Shown piece by piece: positions 23,715 to 35,800 of a stretch of 64,000 nucleotides of DNA. The DNA lies in the NCBI RefSeq assembly GCF_024139115.2, contig NC_085140.1, positions 456,554,248 to 456,618,247 on the forward strand. Direction: 5' to 3'. A program made the position numbers and the translations under genes. The notes under the pieces were generated by a model that was not told the DNA's origin, made no database searches, and saw nothing but the letters and a program-made list of their open reading frames with translations. How positions within the stretch are numbered: the first letter of the stretch is position 1; each line of letters opens with the position of its first letter. The DNA is from Armigeres subalbatus. Lineage: Eukaryota; Arthropoda; Insecta; Diptera; Culicidae.

Positions 23715-23886
23715 CAAAAAATACTTTATTTTCGGGGATTTGTTAGATTTGGGGAAATATTACATTCGGTGAATTGTTACATTCGGGAAAATTGCATTCG
23801 GGGAATTGTTACATTCGGGGAAATTGCATTCGGGAAAATTGCATTCGGGGAATTGGTTTTCGGGGAATTGTCGTACAATCATGTCC
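23715..23886. repeat. CCCCGAATG array 4, inverted orientation
   Basis: Adjoins array 3 in the same orientation and closes with the same constant end, GGGGAATTGTCGTACAATCA. Confidence 0.9.
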
Positions 23887-24462
23887 GACGGCTCTTGGAA
23901 GGTACGAGGGGGGGAATAAAAAAAATAACAAGGAAACAAAAAAAAGTCCAAATGCAATTATTCCGTGCAAAATTTAATGAATTTAATGAAATATTAATGA
24001 AAACAAAGAATATGAATATTTGTAACATATTTTTAAACAGTAGTGAATTTAACACAAAATTTTATATAAATAAAAAAATACTGAAACTGAACTGAAAACT
24101 TCTGAAGAAAATTTGGTTTTTGTTTTTGGAAAAGTGCAAGTTCTTGCACAGGTTCGGAATTGCAAACTTCCCGGGCTACATATACGGAATACATAGGTGA
24201 AGTCTGAAGTAGAATCGGTGGAGCACATCATATCAGCATGCTAACGTTCCTAAAATGATTGGAATGCCATGCTTGTTAGCGGCATAGTTATGACCTCGGA
24301 CAAACCCATAGACAGGATACAGGACGCGAAATTCACCCATGCAAGAAACATGCACGGGTGTGCATACGGGGTCATTGTGGCTCATCTGAGGCACGATCGG
24401 AGATGTCTTCTCAGGTGTCTGGTTGCAGATAAGAGTTAAAGTTCCACTTTTTATATGAAAAA
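23887..24462. other. no gene recognised
   Basis: AT-rich, then mixed sequence. No domain, RNA or paired termini found. Confidence 0.35.
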
Positions 24463-24842
24463 CTAGCAGACCTTACGAACTTTGTTTCGCCTAAAATTAA
24501 TTAGTTTTCGAGTTATGCAGAAATTTATGCTTCATTTGTATGGGAGCTCATCTTTCCAGAAGGGGGAGGAGTTTCGAACCACCACTGAAACATATTTTCC
24601 CTTCCAAAACCTCCACAAGCCAGTTTGGTTCCATTTTCTTGATTCATTCTCGAGCTATGAAGAAATTGGTGTTCCATTTGTATGGGAGCCCCCTCCTTCT
24701 ATACTAGCGAGGGGTCACGAATCATCTTAAGAACCTTCCCGGCCCCAAAAATCTCTGCATACAAATTTTCACCTTGATCTGTTCAGTGGTTTCCCTGTCT
24801 ATAAGGTGCAGACAAACAGAAATTCATTTTATGTATATAGAT
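24463..24842 (+). mobile_element. short retroelement-like unit, ACTAGC head and TATATAGATAGATA tail
   Basis: It begins AAAAACTAGCAGACC with GAACTTTGTTTCGCC soon after, and ends TTTTATGTATATAGATAGAT. Inside, a block with TTCATTTGTATGGGAGC is repeated twice. The same head and tail style marks 29548-31672. A fixed head and an ATAGAT-type tail suggest target-primed insertion, as a SINE or truncated LINE. The family name is not known to me. Confidence 0.5.
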
Positions 24843-24989
24843 AGATAAAACATTCTTCCAAACAAGTTCAAAAATAAACTCTATTACTCTGTGTTTACGT
24901 ATAGCGATGGGTATTGTTACATTGTTACATAGGCTATACGGCACTGGGATTGGGTTCCATCCTTGACTTGGGCCCAAGTTTGATTCTTA

Positions 24990-25530
24990 ACGACTTCGTT
25001 TATTTCTCTGTTAGGTTTCCGTCGCCAGGATATATCAGGTCTGCCTCTGCTGCGATGTCCGGCCAGATTCCTGTCCAGCGCTTGCATGCAGATTTCGTCT
25101 CCGCTCTTACGTGGTGTGAAGCCGGCCTACGTCCATTCACACTGTGGAGTTGCTGTTGATATTGGATTTCGATGGCATTGTCGATGGGGCTCAGCATTCC
25201 AGTTGTGAGGCTACCAGGCCCGAGCTGTAAAATGTAGACATCGGCTGATGCATACTTGCAACTCTATTTGAACTCTGCTAATACGCACCAAGTCTCACTG
25301 GCGTATAACATCACAGATTTCACGTTAGAGTTGTGTATTCGAGGTTTGGTGCAAGGGCCTGGGCCGATTGGATATTCTATGTTGATCTTGGTCCACCACC
25401 CGACGTTGGCTGGATTTGGTTTTCGACCTTCTCCACTGTTTGTCCGGCTACCGTAGAGTTGGAGTTGTTCATATAACGCGATTTGGTCTTGATGACGTTT
25501 ATGAGTGGGAGTGTACGACCAGGTCATTCA
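24990..25530 (-). pseudogene. RTE-like LINE fragment: C-terminal region after RT
   Basis: On the minus strand the frame at 25527-25264 carries SNVKSVMLYASETW, matching the conserved post-RT block (VKSVLLYG-ETW type). Further downstream, in other frames, comes GDEICMQALDRNLAGHRSRG, close to the C-terminal block of RTE-group proteins. Frames are interrupted, so it is a decayed fragment without EN or catalytic RT. The fragment at 25780-26015 may be from the same copy. Confidence 0.7.
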
Positions 25531-25779
25531 GTTTACTCTACATGGTAGAGCGCTCTTACGTTGGTAGAGCAGTATCATCTTCTGAGTCGAGGTCATTCTA
25601 TTGCTCTATGGTGGTGGGCTGCTAGAGCGGCCCTTGATTTCGTCGATTACGATGATCAGCAACAACAACAGAGATACAATACATTTATCCTTGCCTCACT
25701 TTAGCGACTCCATTGCACAGGACTCTCGATTTTGTCTAGACCTCCCTGGGACGCCCACAGTTTTTTTTTGCGATTCAGA

Positions 25780-26015
25780 CAATCGAAGGCTTCTCCGTGG
25801 CCCCCCCATTTGGACTCTTGAAATTCAATGACCTGCTCCCGGATAATGCGAAGCATGACAGTATGATTCTCACATGATCAACCGGGCCGGAATCCTGCCG
25901 GCTGCCGACAGAGAAATGTCAACCTTTCCCTAAATACGAATTAGGATAAGTCGTCAGAATTTGAAGAAGTTGTTCTAAGTGGTCGAGTCAACGTTTAAAC
26001 TGATCAGTTAGATCG
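25780..26015 (-). pseudogene. RTE-like LINE fragment: RT
   Basis: The nucleotide sequence resembles parts of 63430-63990 (GACCTGCTCC, AATGATGCG/AATGCGAAGC and TGATCAGTTAGATCGGTGAG blocks) but with a large internal deletion. It therefore represents the RT N-terminal part of the same LINE family. No open frame of useful length remains. Confidence 0.65.
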
Positions 26016-26245
26016 GTGAGTGACTGACATGTCACGTCTTTCTCTGCCATCCACCAATTTGTCCTTGCTCCAATCAGATTTAGTGGAATATCTTAGAGGA
26101 GGCGATTATCGCCGGTTGTTGCGGCTTTCCCCCCCTTGCATTGTCAGCTGTGGAGTCGCACCCGCTCCTCCCGTCTGCAGCAAGCGTTTGATTTACTTCT
26201 CAGGAGCTGCTTTTAGTTGGAAGGACCAAGATTAATACATTACTA

Positions 26246-26380
26246 GGTTTCCAATCTGCCAAATTCATGGAACAGAAGAAGGCGGGGTGGAAAACTCATT
26301 TCTTGTGCAAACAAACTCGCTGGCTCAGCCATACTTAAATCCAAGATGGCTGAATCGTGAATCTGGCAGATTGGAAAACC
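26246..26380. mobile_element. MITE-like inverted repeat, GGTTTCCAATCTGCCA ends
   Basis: The left GGTTTCCAATCTGCCAAATT has its inverse TCTGGCAGATTGGAAAACC at 26362-26380. The similarity may extend a few bases outward through ACTA/AGTAGT. Non-coding, 135 bp. Confidence 0.6.
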
Positions 26381-26682
26381 GAGTAGTGGGCAGGACTAGT
26401 GTTTGAATTCTCTAGAAATAGATCAGCTGAAAACGGAGACGGTGCCTTCTTGAGTCCGTAATAAACGCAGAGGTAGCATCGCGTTTGACTATCATCTTCT
26501 AATTGACGAGATCCGACAACACATTGCTCAGATCCAGTGGCTGGAGGAGAGGCTCGAGCAACGAACCAACATAGATCGACAAGAATATCTGAGAAGAACT
26601 GAGATCGTTCGTTGAAGAGCTTGGAACTCGGGTAGTGCATGTTCTGGAAGGTAGCAGTGTAGAAGAGAAGTGGTTCCACTTC

Positions 26683-27865
26683 CCGCAGAAGGGGACATTT
26701 CCGTTTTATCACCAAAATATTCCGTGCGGCGGCTCTTTTGCCATGATTTTCCACCAAACAGATGGTTATGCGCTTGAAATCGATATGTGACCACATTGGC
26801 CACTCCTGGTACATGCAAGGTGCCCCCGGGGAACCCGTAGGAGAGGACATTTCCGTTTTAGCACCAAAATATGCCGTGTGGCGGCTCTTTTGTCATGATT
26901 TTCCACAAAATAGATGATTATGCGTTTGAAATCGATAAGTAACCACATTGGCCACTCTTGGTACCTATGAGGGGCCCCAGGGAACCCGTGGAAAGGAACA
27001 TTTCCGTTTCAACACCAAAATATGCCGTGCGGTGGCTCTTTTGTCATGATTTCCCACCAAACAAATGGTTATGCGCTTAAAATCATTAAGTGACCACATT
27101 GGACACTCCTGGTACATGCAAGGTGCCCCCGGGGAACCCGTAGGAGAGGTCATTTTCGTTTTAGCATCAAAATATGCCGTTTTTACACCAATATAAGCCG
27201 TGCGGCGGCTCTTTCGGTGCGTTTTTCCACCAAACAAATGGTCGTGCGCTCGAAATCGATAAGTGACCATATTGGCTACATTCGGAACCTATGAGGGTCC
27301 CTCGGAGAACACGTAGAAGATGACGTTTCCATTTTTACTCCAACATATGTCATGCGGCGGCTCCTTCGTCGTGATTTTCCTCCAATCACGACGAAGGAAG
27401 CGCCGCATGACATATGTTAGGTGCCCTCGAAATCGATTATTGATATATTGTCCACCCTTAGAACCTATAAGCTGCCCCTCGGGAGCCCGTAGAAGAGTAC
27501 ATTTCCGTTTATGCCATACGGCGGCTCTTTCGTCATGATTTTCCACAAAATAGATGATTATGCGCTCGAAATCGAGAAGTGACCACATTTTCCACTCTTG
27601 GAACCTATAAGGGGCCCCTAGGGAACCCGTAGGATGGGACATTTCCGTTTTAATTTCAAAATACGCCGTGCGGCGGCTCTTTCATCATGATTTTCCACCA
27701 AACAGATGGTCATGCGCTCGAAATCGATAAGTGACCACATTGGCCCCTCTTGGAGCTTATGAGGGGCCCCCGGAGAATCTGTAAAAGGAGATATTTCCGT
27801 TTGAACACTAAAATATGCCGTGCGGTGGCTCTTTCGTCATGATTTTCAGCTAAACATATGGTCAT
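26683..27865. repeat. satellite of about 155 bp, orientation 1
   Basis: About eight units recur with starts near 26693, 26847, 26996, 27147, 27320, 27496, 27634 and 27790. Each contains GACATTTCCGTTTTA, CCGTGCGGCGGCTCTTT, CATGATTTTCCACC, GAAATCGATAAGTGACCAC and GGGGAACCCGTAG. Units differ by many substitutions and small indels. The array resumes after the MITE at 28253. Long minus frames here are by-products. Confidence 0.9.
27342..27418. repeat. local hairpin within the satellite
   Basis: Two 35-bp arms (27342-27376 and 27384-27418) are inverse with two mismatches around a 7-bp loop. This unit has been partly inverted and duplicated relative to its neighbours. Confidence 0.9.
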
Positions 27866-28252
27866 CAGTGTTGGGAAAAACTCAAAATCTCAAAACTCAT
27901 GGACGATTCAAAACCAACGTGAGTTGAAACGCATCCAACTAAGCACCTAAAAAATCACGGCTGAGTTGAATCATCGTAGGTTTTCTTTTGTCCTTCTTCG
28001 TAAATTAAAAGTAAATTAACGTTCAACACATAGAACAATGGATACTCTTGTGTGTGTAAACAATAAATTGCCCCCAAATTGATTTTAATCACTTTCTGGA
28101 GCGAAATGATTTTTTGGAAAATGAGTGAAAAGATCCGTTTCAGCATGAAAAACTAGCATGAAGACGTGATTCATTCCTCTAAACTCGCAAACGAACTAGT
28201 TCGCACGGGAGCGCTCAATGATTGAGTTTTATGAATGATTTTACCAACACTG
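27866..28252. mobile_element. hAT-type MITE with 8-bp TSD
   Basis: The termini are CAGTGTTGG and CCAACACTG. The flanks ATGGTCAT (27858-27865) and ATGATCAT (28253-28260) match at 7 of 8 positions, and the uninterrupted satellite unit reads ATGGTCATGCGCTCG in sister copies. An 8-bp TSD with CAG-initial ends is the hAT signature. The interior is 387 bp, AT-rich and non-coding. Confidence 0.88.
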
Positions 28253-28376
28253 ATGATCATGCGCTCGAAATCGATAAGTGATCACATTGGCCGCTCTTGG
28301 AACCTATGAGGGGCCGCAGAGAACCCGTAGGAGAGGTCATTCCCATTTCAACTCCAAAATATGCCGTGTGGCGGGA

Positions 28377-28665
28377 GCCCTTGCTAGCCGTGCGGTAAGA
28401 CGCGCGGCTACAAAGCAAGACCATGCTGAGGGTGGCTGGGTTCGATTCCCGGTGCCGGTCTAGGCAATTTTCGGATTGGAAATTGTCTCGATTTCCCTGG
28501 GCATAAAAGTATCATCGTGCTAGCCTCATGATATACGAATGCAAAAATGGTAACCTGGCTTAGAACCCTCGCAGTTAATAACTGTGGAAGTGCTTAATAA
28601 ACACTAAGCTGCGAGGCGGCTCTGTCCCAGTGTGGGGATGTAATGCCAATAAGAAGAAGAAGAAG
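28377..28665 (+). mobile_element. Feilai-type SINE, copy 2
   Basis: Nearly identical to copies 1 and 3, with box B GGTTCGATTCC and an AAGAAGAAGAAG tail. The 14-bp TSD ATGCCGTGTGGCGG (28363-28376 and 28666-28679) is satellite sequence, so it inserted into the array. Confidence 0.95.
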
Positions 28666-28699
28666 ATGCCGTGTGGCGGCTCTTTCGTCATGGTTTTCA

Positions 28700-29495
28700 A
28701 TACTTCATAGGTTCCAGAATGGAAACTGTGGTCACTTATTCATTTCGGGATCCCCGAGGGCATCTCATTGGTTCCAAGAGTGGCCAATGTGGTCATTTAT
28801 CGATTTCAAGCGCATAATCATCTATTTTGTGGAAAATCATGATGAAAGAGCCGCCGCATGGCATATTTTGGAGTTAAAATGGAAATGTACTCTTCTACGG
28901 GCTCCCGAGGGGTGGGGGCACCGCATAGGTTCTAAGGATGGACAATCTGTCAATAATTGATTTAGAAGGCACCTAAAATGGAAATGTCATCTTCTACGTG
29001 TTATCCGAGGGAACCTCATAGGCTCCAAGAGTGGCCAATGTGGTCACTTATCGATTTCGAGTGCATAATCATCTATTTTGTGGAAAAACATGACGAAAGA
29101 GCCGCTGCACGGCATATTTTGGTGCTAAAACGGAAATGTCCCCTCCTACGGGTTCTTCGGAGGCACCTTGCATGTACCAAAAGTGGCCAATGTCGTCACT
29201 TATCGATTTAAAGCGCATAACCATCTGTTTGGTGGTAAATCATGGCAAAAGAGCCGCCGCACGGCATATTTTGGTAATAAAACGAAAATGTCCTCTTTTA
29301 CGGGTTCCCCGAGGGCACCTTATAGACTCCAAGAGTGGCCAATGTGGTCAATTATCGATTTCAAGCGCATAATCATCTATTTTGTTGAAAAACAAGAGCC
29401 GCTCCACGGCATATTCTGGTGCTAAAACGGAAATGTCCCCTTCTGCGGGTTCCCCGGGGGCACCTTGCATGTACCAGGAGTGGCCACTTTCGTCG
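28700..29495. repeat. satellite of about 155 bp, orientation 2
   Basis: About five units run in the opposite direction to 26683-27865 (GTGGTCACTTATCGATTTC, then GAAAATCATGA and AAGAGCCGCCGCACGGCAT). The switch lies at about 28690-28740, just right of the SINE. The whole 26683-29495 block is a head-to-head palindromic satellite. Confidence 0.9.
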
Positions 29496-29547
29496 GAAGC
29501 CCTCTCATGGACCATACATTACCGTTTTAAGAGAATCTATGTAGAAC

Positions 29548-31672
29548 TAGCTTTATGTACCCGGCCTTGCTCGGAATTGCCAGTTTGGTTTGAAGTTTTC
29601 TTTTACAATCGGAAAATGATCAAACCAATTGATCAACAGGGTAATTGTGTTTACTTATTCATACTTTATCATTTGATTAAAAGAAGGCTTTTGGAAACAT
29701 TGACTGATTTTGAAGAAGGGATCGTGGGTTTGAAAAGCCTTATTCCGGGCAAACGTCTTTTTCTAAAGAAGGAAAAACATCCATCGATGCCATATTCCGG
29801 GCAAACGCATATTTTTAAAGAAGGATCACACCCACCATTGCCTTATTCCGGGCAAATGCCTACTTTTGAAGAAGCAATCACATCCACCATTCAGAAGGAA
29901 ACACATTAATCATTGCTTTTCACTGGGCATACAATTATTCCGATGAACAACAATACCCAATCCCAATACCCCCCGCATCCCATTCCAAAAGTCCCTTCCA
30001 GCCTCTCTATAATAGTTTCCTTTGGGTAGGGATTACGTGCTTACGTGTTTGGTTTGAATTGACCTATGCGATAAAAAGGTATACTAAACTGTTCGTTTAA
30101 TGAATATACCCTCTCTCTCATTTAGCTATGGCACTCATACCCAGTCTGATATAGTTTTCCTTAGACAGATAATATGGGTTCCAAATTTGGTGGACATCGA
30201 TAAATGGGTTCAGAAGTCATGCTGAATTGATCGATAACTAAACAATACCCCTTGTCCCACACCCTCCCCTTTTTTAAAATTAGTTAACCACATCCACTAA
30301 AATCGCTTCCTTAGGACAGACAATATTTGATACAAATTTGGTTCAAATCGGTCATGAGGCTCAGGATTTACATTGAGTTGATCGATTGCTAAACAATACC
30401 CCTCCCCCCATACCCTCCCTCTTTTGTAAAGAACACCCCTCCTCCCACACCCTCCCTCTTTTCCAAAGAGCATGCCTAACCCCCTATCGTCCCCTTCTTA
30501 AGATAAAGAATTTGTGTTCCAAATTTGGTCGAAATCGGTCAAGGGGTTCAGAGTTTACACTGCGTTGATCGATAATTAAGAAATACCCCTCCCCCACACC
30601 CCTTCCCTTTTCCAAAGAGCATGCTTAACCCCCGATCGTCCCCTTCTTAAGAGAAGGAAATTGTGTTCCAAATTTGGTCGAAATCGGCCAAGGGGCTCAG
30701 AATTTAAACTGCGTTAATCAATAGTTTAGCAATACCCCTCCCCCATACCCTCCTCCTTTTACAAAGAGCACGCTTAACCCCCCTATCGTTCCCTCTGTAA
30801 GATAAAGAATGTGTTTTTCAAATTCGGTTGAAATCGGTCAAGGGGTTCAGAATTTACACTGAGTTGATCGATAACCAAGCAATACCCCTCCCCCCACACC
30901 CCCTTCCCCTTTTCCAAAGAGCATGCTTAGCCCCCTATCGTCCCCTTCTTAAGATAAGGTAATTGTGTTCCGAATTTGGTCGAAATCGGCCAAGGGGTTC
31001 AGAATTTAAACTGCGTTGATCGATATCTTAGCTAAACCCCTCCCCCCATACCCTCCCCCTTTTCCAAAGAGCATGCTCAACCCCCCTATCGTCCCATCCT
31101 TAAGATAAAGAATTTGTGTTCCAAATTTGGTTGAAATCGGCCAAGGGTTCAGAATTTACACTGAGTTGATCGATAACTAAGCAATACCCCTCCCCCCACA
31201 CCCTCCCCCTTTTCCAAAGAGCATGCTTAAACCCCTATCGTCCCCTTTTTAAGATAAGGAATTTGTGTTCCAAATTTGGTCGAATTCGGCCAAGGGGTTC
31301 AGAATTTAAACTGCGTAGATCGATAATTAAGGAATACCCCTCCCCCCATACCCTCCCCTTTTCCAAAATGCATGCTCGACCCCCTTATCGTCCCCTCCTT
31401 AAGATAAATAATTTGTGTTCCAAATTTGGTTGAAATCGGCCAAGGGGTTCAGAATTTACACTCAGTTGACCGATAACTAAGCAATACCCCTCCCCCCCAC
31501 CCTCCCCCTTTTCCAAAGAGCATGCCTAACACCCCTATCGTCGTTTCCTCAAGATAAAGAATGTATGTTCCAAATTTGGTTAAAATCGGTAAATGGGTTC
31601 AGAAGTTATGCTGGAACATACATACAAACATACATACAAACATACAAACATTGAGTTTTATATATATAGATA
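29548..31672 (+). mobile_element. retroelement-like unit with internal tandem 150-bp repeats
   Basis: It starts AACTAGCTTTATGTACCCGG, similar to the head of 24463-24842, and ends with ACATACAAACATAC repeats and TATATATATAGATAGA. Near its start it contains two or three CCTTATTCCGGGCAAACGC units (29735-29890), shared with the 20.7-23.0 kb clusters. The rest is the 150-bp array at 30130-31620. Head and tail suggest a SINE or LINE 3' region whose middle has been amplified. Confidence 0.5.
30130..31620. repeat. tandem array, about 150-bp period, about ten copies
   Basis: CCAAATTTGGTCGAAATCGG recurs with starts about 150 bp apart, each followed by CAAGGGGTTCAGAATTTA, GTTGATCGATAACTAAG and AATACCCCTCCCCCCA, then CTTTTCCAAAGAGCATGC. 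Strongly C-rich on the plus strand. No coding capacity. Confidence 0.92.
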
Positions 31673-32621
31673 GATTAGCGATCGAAAGGCATACATGGAG
31701 CGATTTTTATGCTCCCCTTATATGTCCGACATGGTCCCCGTGGAAGTCGTTTCCCGGTGGCCATTGTCTCCAGAACCAGCAAATCACCACATAGCCACAA
31801 AATTGATGAGTTTATCTTTCGAACGGTATATAAACTTTGTAATTCGGTTATAATTTGACTGTTTTATAAGCATTTACATTTCTGGGTCAATATGACCCTA
31901 ACATCTTATTCGTAAGTTTTTCCTAATATCCGAAGAAGGTTAATTTACCATCTCGTGAGTGTTGCAGTTTTCACCTTCTCGGATAGACAGTGCTGTCCGC
32001 ATACTGGCAGATCGAAATGAGGTAGGGCATAGACCTTGGGAAGGGACAATCGTTACAAAGGAAAGGGTCCAATGTACTTATACATAAAAAATATAACTAA
32101 TTCCCTTAACTTTGATAAAAATTCCTGACAAAAACTTTAAAGGCCTCCAAAATATATGGTGTTTGAAATGTATAGTTCTTCATGGATATTCACATGTTTA
32201 AAAATACCATACATATAACATACAAAACACTAATATGATGATCTACTCTTGATAATAGATCCTATAGAATTCCGATAATGATAATAGGTCCTTTACAATT
32301 CCGAAAAATATACATAACTTCAAAACAATATGAAACAGATATCTCTGGGCATTTTTGAAAGCTGCAGATGATTCTTCGAGTGGGCAAATGCATGCTTATA
32401 TCAATTCCCTATTTGCGTACACGCCTAATAAAAGCGGAAATTGCGGATGATATAAACAAGAATACAAGATGAAAAACCTAAGCATTCGTCATAAGATTTT
32501 GAAATAGCGCAAGACCACACAAATAGGACTTTACTATAATATTTTCATTTTAAATTGATATAGAATTTTTATCAAAATTATGATCACAATACAAACATCC
32601 TTCTCATTTATTAAATAACAA
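31673..32621. other. no gene recognised
   Basis: AT-rich beyond about 31860; no domain or paired termini found. Confidence 0.4.
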
Positions 32622-32873
32622 CACCCAACCGGCGGTTGTTAGATTTTCAAACAATTCTGTATAAGAATCTACCAAAACCTGTATAAGAACCGGGCATATG
32701 CGAAATTGTTAGATTTTTATACAAAAAATGTTAGAAAAGCTTACAAAATTGTTAGATTCTTATACAATATTTGTATAAGAATCTAGCAATTTCGCATATG
32801 CCCAGTTCTTATACAGGTTTTGGTAGATTCTTATACAGAATTGTTGGAAAATCTAACAACCACCGGTTGGGTG
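32622..32873. mobile_element. 252-bp hairpin MITE, CACCCAACCGG ends
   Basis: Arms of roughly 95-105 bp are near-perfect inverses from CACCCAACCGG to CCGGTTGGGTG, enclosing CAAAATTGTTAGATTC-like text. The subterminal phrase TTCTTATACAG recurs within each arm. No TSD is certain: AA flanks both ends. Confidence 0.88.
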
Positions 32874-35800
32874 AACACTTATGAAAAGTAGCGTACACAG
32901 ATAGAAAAAGTTGTTGAAATTTACACGAAAAGAAATGTACATAAAGGGAACGCCAAAAAGAGCGTAAATTCAAACGATATTATCGCCTGAATGTATGCAT
33001 TTTCTATTGCATTATGTTAGTTTTTTTTTTATTTATGCTATAGGAATTGTCATAATGCTTTAAAAAATTCATACATTTAGGGCGAACTTGTTAGAAAAGA
33101 TCCATGTCCGCCCGGAATAGTGTAATTTTCCGCGTCTATATTTTTTACGCGCTAATTAGTTTTCAGCATTTTTTTCTGTGTATCGTGAGAAGCATCTATT
33201 TCAAACTGACAAAAAATGATGATAAAGTGCTACTAATGCGGGGGGATTCCTGTGGTGATTATGTATTTTATCATGTTATACACAGCAGCGCAATATCTTT
33301 TGCCAAAAGAACACAAACGAAATACTATTGGTCGTTAAACAGTTACCTGATTTTTTAAATTTTGGATTAAAATTGTATGCGTATCGAAAAAAAAAATCAA
33401 TGAAAATTCTGCGGAAAAATACAAAAAATTCGTTATGGAAAATTTTAAATTGGATGGGACCTTAATTTCGTATTCTTTCGAAGTCGCGGAATTTTTTATA
33501 TTTCGTTTCGTTTCGTTTCGAACCAACATAAACATTTTAAATTTCGTTCCGTTTCGTTTCGCCAGGAAAAAAAATATGTTATCGCATTCCCCTATTTTTA
33601 CTATCATCTCACCTCTTGTTGCTAAACATGGCTGGTGGACTGGTAGGGATGTAACACAAAGTAGACATTGTTTATATCAAAGTAGAAAATCTATTAACCA
33701 TCGTCATACATAACGATTTCTTGGAGTGAGTTCAGAACCGCCGTATTTACGGCTGACGAGTGCGCAACATCACAAAGTATTCCCGGTAGTCATTACACAC
33801 TTCAAAACCTATTACAAGAAACAATTTCCCTTCCATGCTACATTGTATCCGTTCCTGTAAGCACAAATCCCACTCGTAACAAAACTCCTCGATTTCCCCA
33901 CCCAGGGCGGCGGATCCATGTAAATAATAACCAATTGTACCCGAGCGGACGCGTATGATTTAGATTCAATTAGTCGTATCGAATATCTTCAAAGCCCGTC
34001 GGCAACGAGTACCACGCCTAGCCGTTCCGCCAGCCAGCATCGTCATCCGTGGTTGATGAGATGACTACGGTGAGATGCCGGAATGCAAACCCGACGAGTT
34101 TCGACAAGCGTGAAATATGGGCTGGTTTCGGTTGCACTGACTGCTGACTCCCAACATGCACTACAATGGATCTCCTATGATTGCGTGTCGATTGTCGAGC
34201 TGAGAGTCCTATGCACCAGACAGCCGACCACCCGAATCATAAGCATAAATGTGAATCGCAACAAGAGCGAGTTGTGTTTCTCGACGCATTGACGAGAGGG
34301 CGCCCCATTTCAATAGGATAGCGAGGTTTATGTTTTCGTGTGTCGAACCATGCAGCGATTCTATTGTGGTGGCGAGCTAACTGCCTCAGCTGCCAGCGTT
34401 CGGAAATGAGGAAAGCGAAACGGCCGCCTGTCGACAACGACGACGACGACGCCGGAAAGTTCAAACAGCGTTTTGTCGTGTAAACAACCATCAAATAGGA
34501 TTTTCAATTACGAACTTGCGAGATGTGACTCACGCAAATGAGTTTTGTGGTTTTGGAAGGGATTACTTTTTGCCATGAAGCGATCTGTTATTTTAACTGC
34601 GAAGGAAAAAAATGTCGAGGAAGAGGAAAAAGTGTCGGACCCTGAAGTCATTTAACGCTAAACTTGTAACATTATGGATTTTGTTGATCGGTACACCGAC
34701 ACGGTGTAAAACCGTGATCATAAAATTTAGTCGATTACAATTTGACGAAATATATTTGAACATAACTCACGAAAGAAAAAAAGGTCACAAAAGCAGTAAA
34801 GGTTTCCAATAGGTAAAATTGAAAATTGATAATGACTACCGTTCACGACCAGGGAAGCCAGAAGTCGGTGGGACAAGTAGGACAAGTCCTACGACGGAAT
34901 GTCAACCCATGATTGTTGTAAGATTATTTCTTGATCCGAATAGGTTCGATAGCGATTAAACTTCTCCATAAAGTCAAAATATTTCCGCATTTTTAGCCTA
35001 GATTTTCAACAAAAGCCAAGTATTCCATTAAGAAAACTGAGAGCGCTTCCTTATCCGCACATAAATACCATGGAAAACATCCATCAAAGAATGCGAACGA
35101 AAAACTTTCAACAAAAACAGTCAATGGCTGTATTTTTCACCAACAAACCGAAAAAGAACTTCCGCAGTCTTCCGAGACAATGCTCCATTCGCTTGCGAAA
35201 TTGCTTTCCCCATTATTTTCCCTGCGGTTGAAAACTCACATAAATCCGTCTACTTAGCGAGTGCGGTAGCCCAACGTGCAAACTTTTCCGCACTTGTGTA
35301 ATTGTTGTTCGGTAATATTTCGAGCAGGATTTATTTGAATTTATTACGCAACCGTCCCACTCGGGGAGACCGAAACCGTGCCAGCAGGCAGACGAAACAT
35401 TCCATCTAATCCCATTTCTTCTCCCCGTAACGGGATTACCATAAATTGCAATTTATGGTCAATTTCGTTAAGAAAGTCAAATCGTGTTCCTCTTCGATGG
35501 GCTCTGGCATCTGATGGGTTCCCGTCAGCCGGGGAGATTATGTTCTGACGGTTTAAAAAGTTAATCCTCGAAAGCCCACAAACCGCAAGCCACGTGCAAA
35601 AGCTGCCCCGAAGATAGATTAGTGGGAATTTAAAAAATTGCTTCAACGATCCTCCTTCCGCCCGATGATAATGCCGTTTTGCTAATCTGCGGTGAATCTA
35701 TCATCATCGTCAAGACAGAACCGAAAGAAAGAGAGAGATGTCATGTTTCCGGGCCATCAAAGTCTAAGTGCTGTCGAGAGTCAGGCGCCGCCATAAAATG

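Noticed and set aside
20010..23886. CRISPR array
   Set aside because: Repeat units are contiguous 14-17-bp variants without unique spacers, in a eukaryotic genome.
23445..24095. 216-codon plus-strand frame rich in GNC/RGN/FGE repeats
   Set aside because: It is the translation of the CCCCGAATG minisatellite arrays and changes repeat phrase with each frame; no start context or domain.
26335..29909. Several frames of 96-175 codons over the 26-30 kb block
   Set aside because: They are readings of the 155-bp satellite on either strand; the repeated peptide phrases follow the DNA period.
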